Source: Chlorops oryzae
Taxonomy: Eukaryota > Arthropoda > Insecta > Diptera > Chloropidae
NCBI GenBank assembly: GCA_020466095.1
Contig: CM035807.1
Location: 79,752,351 to 79,816,350, forward strand
Direction: 5' to 3'
DNA length: 64,000 bases
Shown here: positions 11,600 through 24,811 of the stretch, in pieces
Numbering within the stretch: position 1 is the first letter of the stretch
Layout: each line of letters begins with the position of its first letter
Made by a program: the position numbers and the translations under genes
The notes under the pieces: generated by a model
What the model saw: only the letters and a program-made list of their open reading frames with translations
What the model was told of the DNA's origin: nothing
The model's database searches: none

Positions 11600-13965
11600 T
11601 GGAAAAGCTGGTTGACTTCTGTCTGTTTAGGACTTCGATTCGGTTCTAGGGTTCTTCAAGTATCTTTGAGATATGAGAAGAAAAAGATTTCAACGCGAAT
11701 ATCAAAGCAAGAGTGATGAGTGGATGTGTTGAAGATGACTTTAGGTTTGGAGTTATCCGTTCCGAAAGCAAATACATAATTTTTTATAGAGAGTCTTTCT
11801 GGAGTTGATTTCTATTATTTAACTGGCATATGAAATATAAGGCATTTTTCATTTATTTTGATTATAACCGGTTCCATATATTTGCTTGTGTTGAACATTT
11901 TCAAGAAATCCTGCCTTGCCTTATTTGAAACCAGGCACATGAAGCGTTCCTCTTTTTCAACACAATCTTTATTTTGATGTCCGAAGAATATAAGTTGCAC
12001 GACATGGTGACGCCAACTTTTGAGAAACTGCATTAATTTTCGGAGAAACGTTTCCGCTAAATGTCAAATTGTTATCCACCGTAGTTTCTATTCACTTCTT
12101 TACTAAAGAGTATTTTCTTATTCAAATGAAACAGACCTTTTTTTTGTGTTATTTTTGGCAATGAAGAGTATTCGAATTTCTATGCAAATTCGTGAAAAGG
12201 TCGTGCGTCCACCGAAAAAGCAGAACAAGAGGAAATGTTCTAAGTGCAAAAAAAAAAAAGAAACAATTTTGAAAAAAATTATCAAGACAGAGCAAAGTGG
12301 ATCTTTCGAAATATTTTGCGCGAATTTCGGTATTGAAATTATTTGAAGGTAGATGCATATACACACTTTAAGCGCAAAGCATAAGAAATTGCAGCATGGC
12401 GTTCGTTGTTACTTACAATTTCGAATGCGCTTTCGAGTGATTTATTGCGTTTTAAAATCGTTGACATTTTTCCTTGTTTTAAGCTGCTACCGTAGCTGTA
12501 GCAAGAGGTGCCATGCCGTGGCGGTGTCTACTGAAACGCGGCTAAGGCAGTCTATCTTCATTATCTAAATATAAAATCCTAGTCTCGAGCTTTTGCACAA
12601 TATTCAAGAGCAACGATTTTCAACAAATAAAATGCTATTGCCCTCGAGAAGACTGTCGTGTTCTTTGTCCTTTTGTCCCTACTTTTTTTGTCATTTGGCT
12701 GTCTAAAAATTCTTTTCAAAAAATGGTAAAATGAGACAAATAGTTTTTCCTCGGATTTTGGTCTGTGTCTTTTAAAAATGTATTTATAAAAGTTTTTATT
12801 TAAAAACGATTTTCGTGGAGTTTTTATTTTAAATTCGACTTTCTAAAATATTTATACGAAGGCAGTTTACTGCGAATAATGGAATGAGTTAAGGAAAGTT
12901 TTGCACTGAATTCTGCACGAATTTTAAAAAGCATACTTTTGTATTTGCTATTAATAAAACTTTTTGCATAAGTTAAATACGTTTTTCGAACAATTTTCAT
13001 TCATGCCAAGCCACTACCTTGAGGCAATGTGAGGGCATAAAGGATAATTATTCTTTTTATTACATATTCAACATATTTCGAACGAATTTAAATTTAAAGT
13101 TTTGAATCTAAGGCTCATAGTCTTAAACACAGTTTAAAATTTTTGAAAGGTTAAAATTTCAAATAACAGACTTCAGGAGGGCTTAAACCAGGTTTACTCA
13201 CTTTATATGAATTTTTTGTTTGAAAATTCAAATATAGCAAAGGTATATGATTGATTTAAATTCGTATGAAGACAACAATAATACATACAAGTATATTCGA
13301 AAATTTTAACATTCGAATATCTGCAAATATTCAACTCATCCAAATATATGGAACCATTTAAAATCTGGGGCGCAGTTAATTGGAACTGCTTCCATGCGTT
13401 TGCATGTGTTGAATATTTGCACTAAACCCAGGTCAGGAAATGGAATCTAGGAATAAGGAATCACTTCGATTATCGTTGTTAAATTACACCATTCTTTCAT
13501 AAAAATACGTTGCATACTTCAAGGCTTAAATTGGTAATATTCATTGTTTACATTGTTTTACTCCCTCACATATGAATTTATAATTTTGGAACCATAGATT
13601 TTGGAAACTAACGTCTTGTTTTGTTGGTTAAGGAACCGAATTTAAATAAAAGAATTTAAAAATGAATCTATTAGCGATATAATTTTTAGTCGCCGACGAA
13701 TCTTTTCTAAAAATATGGTTTTAAAAAGATTTACGGGTTAACATGTTATTTTCTTGACCGATCTTAATAGTATGTAAGAGAAAACTTTACAGGGGTTAGT
13801 TTTCCTTAATTTGGAGGATTTTTTTAAAAATCTGATGATGCATTGCCGAGCTCTGCTCCAAAAAGCTACAATACCGCATTAAAAAACTTTGCTTCAAAAT
13901 TTTGTGTTCAATATCAAAACGTTTTCATAAATCACTTTTTAAATATTGTTTGCATCTGAAGAAGG
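11600..13965. other. AT-rich stretch, no gene seen
   Basis: There are no open frames with recognisable content. Two copies of a short dispersed repeat around the word GGTTCCATATATTTGC are present near 11864 and, more diverged, near 13378 (see findings). Confidence 0.55.
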
Positions 13966-14356
13966 CCAAAGTCCATGGGGAAAAGTACACTGAGAATTCC
14001 TGAACATGTAAAAAATAACTATTTGCACACAAGTGTTATTGAAAATTAAAAATGAATTCAAAACCTACGGAATAAATCATTAAGTATTGTTAATTTATGA
14101 TCCGTCATAAGACTAAATGAGCTTTAAAACATTTTCTTAATAGATTAGAAGAAACTAAATGTTTATTGCTTCAGAATATACCCATTGTTATTCTCCCTTA
14201 TAACCTTTGAATAGTTTTTTCCAACATATCCAGCGTTTCCCAAACTGGTTCAATGGAAGACTAAATAAATATTTCTTTGCCTGTCTGATTTAAGGTCATC
14301 ATTGTTATCATAATTTTTTACAGTTATTTCTACACAATTTTGAATTCTTTGAATAA
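13966..14356 (+). repeat. Dispersed repeat R1, copy 1
   Basis: About 390 bp with a clear reverse-complement relative at 19444-19823. Shared blocks include CCAAAGTCCATGGG, CCTGAACATGTAAAAAATAA, TTGCACACAAGTGTTATTG and CCTGTCTGATTTA. No protein, TIR or poly(A) tail was found, so the type of element is unknown. Confidence 0.75.
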
Positions 14357-14440
14357 CGATGACTACCTGCATCAAATATGATTTACGTATATGTATTTTC
14401 CAGTTCTGCTCTCTTGAATTCAAATTGAAAAATTGATTTT

Positions 14441-15292
14441 TATACCCGACACACTCTGTGTCGAGGGTATATTGCGTTTGTTGGGTTGTGTGTAACACCC
14501 AGAACCAGTCGAGATAGACCATACAAAATGTATATAGAAATGATCAGCGTCACCAGGAGATTCGATTTAGACATGTCCGTCTGTCCGTCTGTCTGTCTGT
14601 CTGTATACAGTTATCTTATCGAAGGAGTTGAGCTATCTTGACAAAATTTGGTATGCGTGCTCACGGGGACATGAGTAAGAACAAGTTCGAGGATGGACCC
14701 GATCGGACCATTTTTAGGGGTACCTCCAGTACTAGGGTCTGTTACGAAAATCACAAAAACTGCTCTAAACTCGAAGTTTTTCAACATATTTTGATGAAAT
14801 TTGATATTTGAACATGTTTCAAGGCAAGTAATATGGTTTCCAAAAATTTTAAAAGTGGGCGTGGCAGAAGGGCGTTTTTCGAAAATGGTCCCCTACACCC
14901 GAACTTCAAATGGGACTTGAACGAAAGTTGGCACTTATGCTTCTTTTGTAGCCATAAACATTCTCCCAAAAAATTTCCTGGATCGGTCCATTATTAAGGG
15001 TACCTCCAGTTACTAGGTCTGTCACAAAAATCTCAAAACTGCCTCAAAATCTGACTTTTTCCAATATTTCAATGAAATTAGGATTTGAGCGTATATCTAA
15101 GCCTCCGATTAGAATTCCAAAATTGGAAAAGGGGCGTGGCAGGGGGCAGTTTTCATAAAGAAATATAACAAAAGTCGGTGTATTGGCCCCATATGGCCTT
15201 AAACACCTCTTGATATTAAAAATTATTTGAACACGTGTGTCTGTGTCGGGTATTCTTGTGTCAGGCTCGCCTGACTATAACACACTTACTTG
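14441..15292 (+). mobile_element. mini-me/DINE-1-like (Helentron-derived) element, family A copy 1
   Basis: The element opens with TATACCCGACACACTCTGTG, a short palindrome with the following GTCGAGGGTA. It carries a (GTCY)n proto-microsatellite at about 14575-14601. Near the 3' end it has the complement TGTGTCGGGTAT, then a hairpin GTCAGG-CTCG-CCTGAC and an end in ACTTACTTG, followed by T's. The (GTCY)n core, asymmetric terminal complementarity, 3' hairpin and T-rich insertion site are features of dipteran mini-me/DINE-1 elements mobilised by Helentrons. Unlike copies 2 and 3, this one holds two copies of an internal unit of about 290 bp that starts near the word GGTACCTCCAG (about 14717 and 15000). 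Confidence 0.75.
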
Positions 15293-15451
15293 TTTTCATT
15301 TAATTCAATAAAAGATCAATTTTTATGCTCTTTTATGGTTACTGATTGCCCACAACGCATGTTGCAAAATGATTGATCAGCAATCAGCAATAACACCTCC
15401 ATACATTTGTATACCGAAGAGATTCCCAATGTTGCTAGTATGTGCATATTA

Positions 15452-15821
15452 GGGTGATGACTTTTTTTTGAAACTCATTTCCTGTATCAACTCGATGAAC
15501 TTTTATTAAAGATTCCATAAAACACTACTTTTAAGGTTATTTGATGAAAAAAAAGTCGCGCACAAAGTCGTATAAAATTTTTTAAAAGTGGACAGGTTTT
15601 TTGGGAGAAATTGGTGGGGATGAAAAAATAATGGGGGTTGGTCTTACATTTTACGCCTCTAGGAGCGACTCTGCTTACAATAGCTTCAAAAGTTTGGAAA
15701 AAAAAAGTTTTTTTCATCAAATAACCTTAAAAGTAGTGTGTTATGGAATCTTTAATAAAAGTTCGTCGAATAATGATACAGGAAATTGTTTTTGAGAAAA
15801 AACCCCAAAAATTCATCACCC
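15452..15821. mobile_element. TA-flanked MITE, ends GGGTGATGA
   Basis: Inverted ends start GGGTGATGA, and similarity continues inwards for about 110 bp (ATTTCCTGTATCA, GATTCCATAA, CTTTTAAGGTTATTTGATGA blocks). They are flanked by TA on both sides (15450-15451 and 15822-15823), as in Tc1/mariner-type insertions. The centre holds a block reading GCTCCTAGAGG on the minus strand, which recurs as a tandem array in the related copy at 23636. Confidence 0.75.
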
Positions 15822-15824
15822 TAG

Positions 15825-18800
15825 TGCATATATTCCTTTGTTTTATTTTATTTTTATAAAATCCTTTTGCTCTTTTCATGCCATTTGAGCATGAGATAAA
15901 TGCATTTTGATAGGCCCGCTCGGCAATGATGCTAAAAAGTGCAATATTTTCCTTATATGTTATCCTTACAGAGAACATTGTCGATGATGTAAGAGGCGTA
16001 TGGGGTTTGTGGTTTTCGTGGTTAACATTCATATTGCAATTATGGCAATCACGGTTTTCAGGACATCATATGAATGACGATGAATTGCTTTGATTTCATT
16101 TTGTAGGCAAAGTGACGGATTTCATTGCTGCCTCGCAGCCATTCATCGCTGACAATTGATGATGTTAATTCATGCTGTGACTTTTTCCGGAAAGGAATAC
16201 GGCAGCCGTACGGCAACTGTATGACAATATGTGCCACATAACATTTACAGTCTAGTACATCATTACTTCCATCAGTATGACATGTGTCAGATGGGCCTAC
16301 ATTATTGACAGACAGACAAACTGACAGACAGCTTAAGTGCATTGTTATGTAGCGTTATGGAAATTTGTAAAGTGCCTATTAAAAACTTTGATGAGTGTAT
16401 ATTTTGCGGTGGATTTCAATTTCCTACAATTTCGAATATTTGCATAAATTCACAGATGATTGCTTAGCACATTATAATTGAGGTATGGCTTCCTTAATAA
16501 GAAAAGTTTTTCGAATTTATTCAAAATAAATGGATTTGAGTTGACGTGGTCTGCTTTTTGAACTTTCGAACAAATTTTCCGATGAAACTATCTCTATCAT
16601 GAGTATATCAACATAAACTTTTCGTTTTTGATACGACCGAAAGGCTTACATATATTGGATTTCATATTTTTGATATTGGGAAAGAAGGTAATAATAACGA
16701 ATTCCACTTATATATCTACTCTCTTCATAATTGTATGACTTTGTTTAGATTTTTCCCCTGATTGTGGGTAAAAATTCTAAATTTTTCAATGCTGAAACGG
16801 CATCACGGAACTCTCGTATATAGGTAATGTACTGCAAGGAGTTGTCCAGTTTTGTTTTTCTTCAATTTAATCAAAATTTTTTCATGAATTTCGTAACGGT
16901 TTGGGATATGGGGTAAGAAGTGGAAAATAGAGGCACATTTTTTTTTCTTTTTGAGACTTTCTATTTGTAGCAACTAGGTGGAAATTTTTCGGGTCATTGT
17001 TATAACTACTGTTCTTGCACCCATGCCTAAACTACAACTTTGTTATAGACCGTAGAATTAAATATTAAACTCTTTATGGGATATAGCTATAAATAAGTGC
17101 GCAACTTAGTTCTTGGCCACGCCTTTCTAGATCGATATTTCTAAATATAGGGAGTTGCTATATTTAGAAGGTACTTTCAGATATTGAAGTCAAAATATTG
17201 TTAACATTCGATTTCCTCAAAAATGTTTCATAGTGTTATATAATTAAGTAGTAGTATCAAGTATGTGATATGTAAATGTAACACCTGAAAAAAAAAAATT
17301 CTTTGATAGACGAGCCATCGAGACTCATACCCTTAGAGAGTTGCGATAAAACAAAAGTTAAAATACGAATGTCCTTTCTTTTGTGATAAAGTTTTCCCCG
17401 AAAATAATGAGAACTTTCGAGTCCATAGAAAATTTCATACATTGTTTTAACAAAATGCATGCTATGTAAATAAGCTAACACATGTTCCAAGACCAACAAA
17501 AACATTGTCACAACTCCTACTCGTTCTTATGGGTTGCGACGCGACGCACCGCACCACAGCGCAGCGCAGAGCATCCGAACGCACCGCACCTTGGCACAAA
17601 CATAATGATGATATAAGACATTTGATATATAGTAAAACGTCTACCCTCGAGCACTTTTCGATAACATGAAAAATCTACATGCAAAAAGATGACGCAAGGT
17701 TGTCTTCAAGTTGTGAATGCATAATATTTATGAAGCCATACCGCCAGCAAGTGAAGTCGGTGGAACACAGACGACGACGACGACGACGTCCTAGCCACAA
17801 CATAAAATTTCACAAAATTCCCTAAGAGCCAATGAATACACTGACAAACGAGCTGTTTTCTTATGAAAGCACACGAACAACGGAACGCATCGAAAGGAAA
17901 GGAAAGGATAGGGTAGGAAAGGACAGGAAATGAGAGGAAAGGAAACGAAACAAAGCAAAGCAAAACAACGTCTTTGCTTACGGAGTCAGTTGTAGTTATG
18001 GAGTTTTCAACCCCCACGACACATTCACGCACACAAACACACACACAGGGCACACTAGAAGCCAAGGAAGAGCTTAGGAAATTTATATTGTAAAAGTTTA
18101 AGTATCTGCTTCCGTTACCACAAGAACTAAGGTCGTTACAACTGGAGCGCAATGATTGACGGAAACGGAAACCGTATACGCGTCCAACATGGCTACTCGC
18201 CATTGCATTGTGTGAACGAATAAATACATTTAAAGTAGAAGCGTTAACGGGAGCTACTAAAGCTGTCGATGACTTTAATGGTGAGAATACGCTACATATG
18301 CGTGCATTCGGGTGATTATGAGTAGCAAAATGCATTCCTTTTTTTACAATTTTTTATTTTGTCGAGTTTCATGTTTGAAGGAAATTTGCATATCTCGTTT
18401 GAATGCGCTACACGCCGCATGTTTCCTGATTCAGCTTTGCCTTTGCCTTGTCCTCCATGGCATTGCTTTGCTTTGCTTTGTTGGGTCTGGTGCTGTAGCT
18501 GGTGCTGTTCCAGCATTTCTCCTTTGTTTGTATTGCATATTTTTATATTCACCGCCACTCCTTCAGTTCAGTTCTTTTTCGCGTTCTCGTTCCTCTTTCT
18601 CTCTCTCCCTCTCCCTTTCTCTCCCTTACCCGGTACTTTTGGAGAAATTCATCACGCATGCAAATTTCGCTGCATTTAGAATAGTTTTGAGTTTTGTTAT
18701 TGTTGTTAGGGTTGCGATTTTTTTTCTTTCAAATTTGTGCTTTTATTTATTTCTTTTTATTACATCTATAAATTGCAACAGTGTTGAGTGTGGCCACCTT

Positions 18801-19443
18801 AAAATTTGCGACTTGCAACATATTTACTTCCTTTTGGTCTTTTCCCTTATACCTTATTTGGAGCATTTTGCAGAACATAGTTCTGCGGTGTTTTTTGAAC
18901 AATTTCTTATTATTTTACCTCTTTGTTTTGTTCCTTAAGGAGGAGAATCCTTTGTTACGGAAAAGTTTCTTTAAAAATATGAAATTTGCAAACATTAAAA
19001 GTGTTTGTATATGCAAGACAGGTGGTACGTGCCGTCTCTCACGTATGGTGTGTTTTCAACTCTTTAAGCATGTAGATCTGCGCAGAAATACTTTATGTGC
19101 AATTCCTTTTAGATGCATTGACGTGTTCGTAATTGATTTATGAATTCGAGCAGAAATTGCAATTCAACTGAAACGAAAAATAATTTTCCAAATGGAAAGA
19201 CCGAAAGTTTCTTCAAATTAAGTTTGACTCAAAAGTGGTCGGAGTTTTCGCATGAGGTGGGGGTTTTTGTTTCGGCTGAAAAAGTAAAGGAGAGAGATCG
19301 ATAGTGTAGAGTAACAAAACTACCGTAAACTGTAAAATGTATTCAAAAAGATGCTCCAGAAAAAATAAATAATATTTATTACGCATTTTCAATACCTATA
19401 AATGATTGTTACTGAGCAAAAATTACGCCAAATTTATGTCTTT
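15825..19443. other. Gene-free stretch with low-complexity tracts
   Basis: No supported gene. Notable sequence includes a GCGACGCACCGCACC-rich patch near 17535-17590, a (GAC)n run near 17770-17789, a purine-rich AAAGG tract at 17893-17965 and a CTCTCC pyrimidine tract near 18590-18629. The two roughly 208-codon frames starting back to back near 18312-18335 are dominated by these tracts. Confidence 0.55.
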
Positions 19444-19823
19444 ATTCAAAGAATTAAAAACTGTAGATATGACTGTAAGAAATGGCGATAACCGTAAATC
19501 AGACAGGAAAAGAAATATTTAATTAGTTCTTCTATTGATCCAGTTTGGGAACGCTGGATAAGTTGGAAAAAACTATTAAAAGGATATAAGTGAGAAACAA
19601 TGCATTGGAAAATAGATTCTGAAGCAATACACATTAATAAACAATAAACATGGTTTAAGGCTCAGTTAGTCTTATGACGGAACATAAATTAACATTACAT
19701 AATGATTTATTCCTTAGGTTCTGAATTAATTTTTGTTTTTCAATAACACTTGTGTGCAAATAGTTATTTTTTACATGTTCAGGAAATCTCAGTGTACTTT
19801 TCCCATGGACTTTGGCCTAGTAC
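19444..19823 (-). repeat. Dispersed repeat R1, copy 2 (inverse orientation)
   Basis: Reverse complement of 13966-14356 over nearly its whole length, roughly 80-85% identical by eye with small indels. The two copies bracket about 5 kb that contains a DINE-like element and a MITE. Confidence 0.75.
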
Positions 19824-19824
19824 C

Positions 19825-22800
19825 AACCGTTATATAACCGTTATTCTGGGACGTTTATTTTTTACGACGAAAAAGACAAAACCTCATCAGCTCTGCATTT
19901 CGTTCTTCGTAAGTTTTTTCGTTCTGTATTGATAAAATATCCTATGGGACATCTTGAAGGTCATCAAATCTTTCCTTGTTTTTGACGCTTAGAATACTTC
20001 CTTTTTCCTCGGAGAAAAAATTCTAGGGAAGCAATTGGAAAAATTGCTTTAGAATAGCGGCTGATTGTATATCGACGAACTAAAAGATGCCTACCAGATC
20101 GTTTTAAGTAGTAAATAAGAAGGAGTTCATAGCACAACACATGCATCAGCACATCACATGCAGCACATAAAGTCGTTGTTAATTCGCACAATAAGTAGTC
20201 CGTAAATATGAATAATGTTAACATCCAGCAATAACCTACTTAAATAGACACATACATACTATACGTGTGTGCACCCACATACATACCCGTTCATTCGCTG
20301 GCACTCGAAGTCCATGGAAAAGGCATTAGAAGAACATTTCGATTTCAGACGAAAATTGCAGTTTATTGGCATAGATTAAGTACGGCATTGCTTACAACAT
20401 GCTCGGCAAGGCGATTTATGCCAAATTCACGCAACTTACGAGCACATCGGATGCAGCTAGCAGGCACTACTGCCGCAATGCTCTCGAATATATATATTAT
20501 GTAGAGTTGTTCGCAGAGTCAAGTGTCTCTATGCCGTATGTTTTGTGTGTAAATGCGCTCATACGATTAGGAAACAGATGCTTGATGCTCACTTTTTGTT
20601 ACCATGCTGCAGGCAGCCTTTATAAGCCTTTGATTACTGAATCCTCGGTATTTCTTCTGTGCATTTCCTTTTTGTGGCTCGAAATTTCCATCTATTCTGA
20701 TTGCAAATTAAGACTATAGCGCTTTAGAAATCATTCACTAGAAAACAGCAATACTACGTGTAGTGGCGTATGGCATTGTTTGTATGACTGCGTGCTTGTG
20801 TGTATATTTCGGGGCGAAAGAATGCTGCCTAGCAATGCAGAAATTTGTTTGTTTTAAATGGAAACGACGACAATCGAGGAAAACGTGACCGTTCGATTAT
20901 TTTCCACATAACATAAAATTGGGTCAAAATGATGATGCTGAAAATATCGATTTGAATTTTCTAAAAAGGTTAATTTTTCGCTGAAAATTGTTACAATTTT
21001 TCACATACTCCTGCGACATTTGCTGATTTTCTCATACGATGAGATCCAATCCACGCCTTTGAAATGTATACCAACATTTTTTGTGTGAACTTTCCCCCCT
21101 AAGACGCTTTCCACTCTGCTGCTCAATGCAATCAAACCCGCATTAAATGCGCGCGGGCGGAATGGTGTGGCTTCAACGTATCGCACGTATTGAATCGCTA
21201 AATCATTATCCAAATATACGTTTCAAGTAACTTTTTTCTTGTGTTAAAACAATAGAAAGACTGCGAAAATTCCATATTAATGTTTTAAAGCACTCTACAT
21301 TCAACACGTTACGAACCACAATCATTTCGAAGCCTTATACGTTGGAATGATAATTTATTTAGTTTTTTTATTCTTTCAACTAAGAGTGAGAAGTCTTGGA
21401 CAGAACTTATAGATTGTCAGTGTAGAGTAGTCTGCACCCCCGGACTAAGAATTGCGTTCTCCAAAGTATTCGTTTTTGGCCGAAAAGTCATTGGCGAAAA
21501 GTTAAAATATTAATAAAATGTTTTTAATAAACAGAAGCAACAAATGATTGTCCAATAAGGTCTTATATCTGGTTTCCTGTAATGCAGGAATTTATTCAAA
21601 TGGAAGTTTCAGTCAAAAGCGCTTTCAATTGTAACTGGTTCCATATATTTGCATGGGTTGAATGTTTGCAAGCAGAATGACATTATCCATAATGGTGACA
21701 AAGGAGGCTATAAATGTTCAAACCGAAGGTACCGCCCCGAAATCGTCTCGGTGAAAAATAAATTCGCTGATAATAAAACTGCATTGAAAAAGTGTTTAAC
21801 TGTGTTGTGAAAAGGGTAAAAAGGATCTTTTTGTTTGATGTCGATTATCTGTCAATGATACAAACGAGCTACAGCTACAGCTAGAGCTACAGTTAAGGCT
21901 TGTCTAACGAAAGCTTTTGTTTTGCGAACAAGTCGTCGATGAAGCCACCAACTGCAAGTTTTCACACCAATGCAGAGTAACGCTGGAACATTGATATGAG
22001 AAATTAGAAAATGATTACTAATCGATAGAAATGATGGCGCACATTAGTGAAACACATTGGACTAGACGTACAATGTGTGTGGAGCGGGTGTTTGATTGTT
22101 AAATAAATAAAGGGCCATACATAACTAAAATACAAATGACCACACAGCATATTGTAGTATACTTTGTGTGTATGAAGTATTTCAGCTTCTGTTGGGAACA
22201 ATAAAAAATTTTACTTGCGCTGATGTTTTATTTTCTTCTTTCAGTCTTGCAATACACTGCAATCTGGCGTTTAATTAGTATTGAAAAAAGTATTAAAAAA
22301 TATTTGAAAAAAATTATAATAAATGTTTGCATAAAAAATGGGAAAAATGAAGCATTATAGAAAGAGATAAAGCTAAAATCATAATTACAAAAAAGGGAGA
22401 TTTTTATGCCACAGCTAACCAAAGTTATAATTACTTTTTTTATCTGATTTCTGTAGCGAAAAGAAAATTATGTTTAATCACAATGACGAGTCATTGAAAG
22501 AAGAAAAACCCAGAAGAAGCTATTTTTATTTTTTTTTTTTTGTTGGAAATTGGCAAGTATGTTTTTGTTCTCGCTTTCATTTCAAAGCCTAGAATTTTGC
22601 CTTTGGTAATGTTTTTTTTTTCATCTCCTTTTTAATTGAATACATTTCAAACTGTTTTCGTTCGAATGCTATCTGTGCAGAAATAAGTTGAAGGGCAGCA
22701 GCGAACGCATCTGCATCTGCGAAAGCCCCAACTGTACGGTTGCGAAATTCTGCGTAAAGTAAAATAAAAACTTTATTAACTTTTGCATAGTAAAATAGAT

Positions 22801-23358
22801 GACGAGCTGCAGTTGGAAGCAATTTGGTACAAAGAGAGAGCGCACGGAAAACATGAATTTTATAAAACGATGCAATTCATTCATTTAATTGAGTTTCACT
22901 TTGAAGTGGAGCTGCAGGAAAGAGCGCATTGAATTTTAATCGGCGAAATACCGAAATAATTTCATTTGGTTTTGGTTCCTCATCGTAGAAGCTATGGAGG
23001 AAGTAATTTTGATGGACTTCTTTTCCTGTTTTTTTTAATTATGGTGAAAAATTTTAATTATGTGAGAAGCCGTTATGAATATTAAATGAAGACAATGATC
23101 ATTAAAGCTATTATAAATTTCACTAATTAAAGTCATGGCGCTTTTAAAATTGATATTTAGAAAACCAATTGATGGCTATAATTTTGATGTTTATTCAAAA
23201 TTTCTTTCACTCGAAACTGGTTATGAGATATCTCAACGAACCGGAAGACATTTTCGCTATGTAGAAAATTTACTACAGAGTGTTCGACTATTTTTATTCT
23301 CGATTCAATTCTTAGCATGGACAATTTGTGTTTCCCCAAAACCCAGTAAAAAATATAT
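19825..23358. other. AT-rich stretch, no gene seen
   Basis: No open frame here has recognisable content. One copy of the GGTTCCATATATTTGC short dispersed repeat lies near 21635. CTACAGCTACAGCTAGAGCTACAG near 21870-21893 is a short imperfect tandem repeat. Confidence 0.5.
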
Positions 23359-23635
23359 ATATCGATAGCTTCGGATAGAAAGGGCGTAACTCATTTTTTT
23401 TTTAAAACGAGATTTTTGCATTTTCTGATGGTCGACTCTCAAATACACCCCCTCCAAAAAAATTGACGACCTTTGATTGAAAATACCGAAGTTATAGTTA
23501 CTTTTAAAAAAGCCCTAACTCATAGCGGACAATTTTGCGAAAGAAAAAAGCCCTAACTCACAAAAAGACGTTCAACTACGCCAGTGATGGCGAGACCTAT
23601 AAATTAACAACATTCATAACTGTGCGTGTGCATTA

Positions 23636-24290
23636 GGGTGATGACTTTTTTTGAAACTCTTTTCCTGTATCATAGTACGATGAACTTTTATTAGACTTCA
23701 TAAAATACTAATTTTAAGGTTATTTTGTAAAAAAAATGTCACGCATCAAGTCATTTGAAAAATTTAATTTTTGATTTTTTTTCCAAATTTTTGATGTTAC
23801 TGTAAGCAGAGTAGCTCCTAGAGGGGTCAAATGTAGGACCAACTACCATTATTTTTTTATTCCCAACAATTTATCCAAACATACCTTCCCCCTATCTCCA
23901 CTCCTTAAGGGGGCTCCAATACAAAAGTAATTTTTTTTTTATGAATTTTCCCCCCACTGTCCTAACTAGCCCCAGAGTGCCCCTAGAGGTGTCAAATGTT
24001 TGACCGACCCCCATTAACTTTGTCTCATTAACATTTTTTCCCAACATACTGACCCCCTATCTCCCCTCCTTAGGGGGTCACCCATACAAAATTACCTTAA
24101 TTTTATCACAATTTCAGACAAAATGCCTGTCACTACAGTCAAACCCCTCCTAGGGGGCTGATATATATGACCGACCCCCATTATTCTTTTACCCCAAGTA
24201 TTTTCTTTAAACATACCTACCCTCTATCTCCCCTCCTTAGGGGGGTCCCCATACAAAAATAGGCTTAAATTAAAGAAAAATGCCTCACGA
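23636..24290 (+). repeat. Second copy of the GGGTGATGA MITE with 165-bp tandem repeats
   Basis: The left 100 bp match the left arm of the MITE at 15452 (TA-GGGTGATGACTTTTTTT, TTTCCTGTATCA, CTTTTATTA). The following DNA holds three degenerate units of about 165 bp, each with a CCTAG(A/G)GG box, GACC(G/A)AC(C/T)(C/A)CCATTA, CCCTATCTCC and CCTTAGGGGG(T), with CCTAG boxes near 23819, 23982 and 24148. The corresponding right MITE end is not found. Confidence 0.7.
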
Positions 24291-24565
24291 ACTTCAATCT
24301 ATAATATAGATGCCGTAGGAACAAGAACGAGCATGTTCAGTATGTATATTCGAAAAATTTACACAAGTACCTTTTAAACGAGCCTAATATGAAGAATATT
24401 GGATTCGTTTTTGGTATGTTTTAATAATATGTTATAATTATTACTTTTTTTTAAAACTGAATTTTGGGTTCCATCCCCTAACTGGCCAAATAATGACCCT
24501 AGTAGAAAAAAAATAAATTTTCTACTCAAATGCCGCAAACCTCAATCTATGACGAGTTTTTTGAG

Positions 24566-24811
24566 ACTATAACCATTAAAATCGGTTAGTGGTTTCTATT
24601 CATAAAATTAATTCAAAACAAATATTTTTTGGAACGCATTATTCACTGTTTTCACGTTCCTTTCTTAAGTCTTTGCATGTCTCTCTTGGTCTGTATGCAT
24701 GCAAAGACTCAAGACACGAACGTGAAAACAGTGAATAATGCGTTTCAAAAAATATTTGTTTTGAATTAATTTTATCAATAGAAACCACTAACCGATATTA
24801 TTGGTTATAGT
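24566..24811. repeat. Long near-perfect palindrome (114-bp arms)
   Basis: Arms 24566-24679 and 24698-24811 are reverse complements with only a few differences. Shared blocks include TGTTTTCACGTTC, GAATAATGCGTT and AAAACAAATATTTTTTG, and the loop is about 18 nt. It could fold into a very stable hairpin; it may be a foldback element nested in the host TIR element. Confidence 0.8.

Noticed and set aside
17706..18938. Two frames of about 208 codons reading away from each other at 18312-18335
   Set aside because: Both owe their length to low-complexity tracts (AAAGG purine tract, CTCTCC pyrimidine tract) that lack stops; the residues are Ser/Phe/Leu-rich without any domain.
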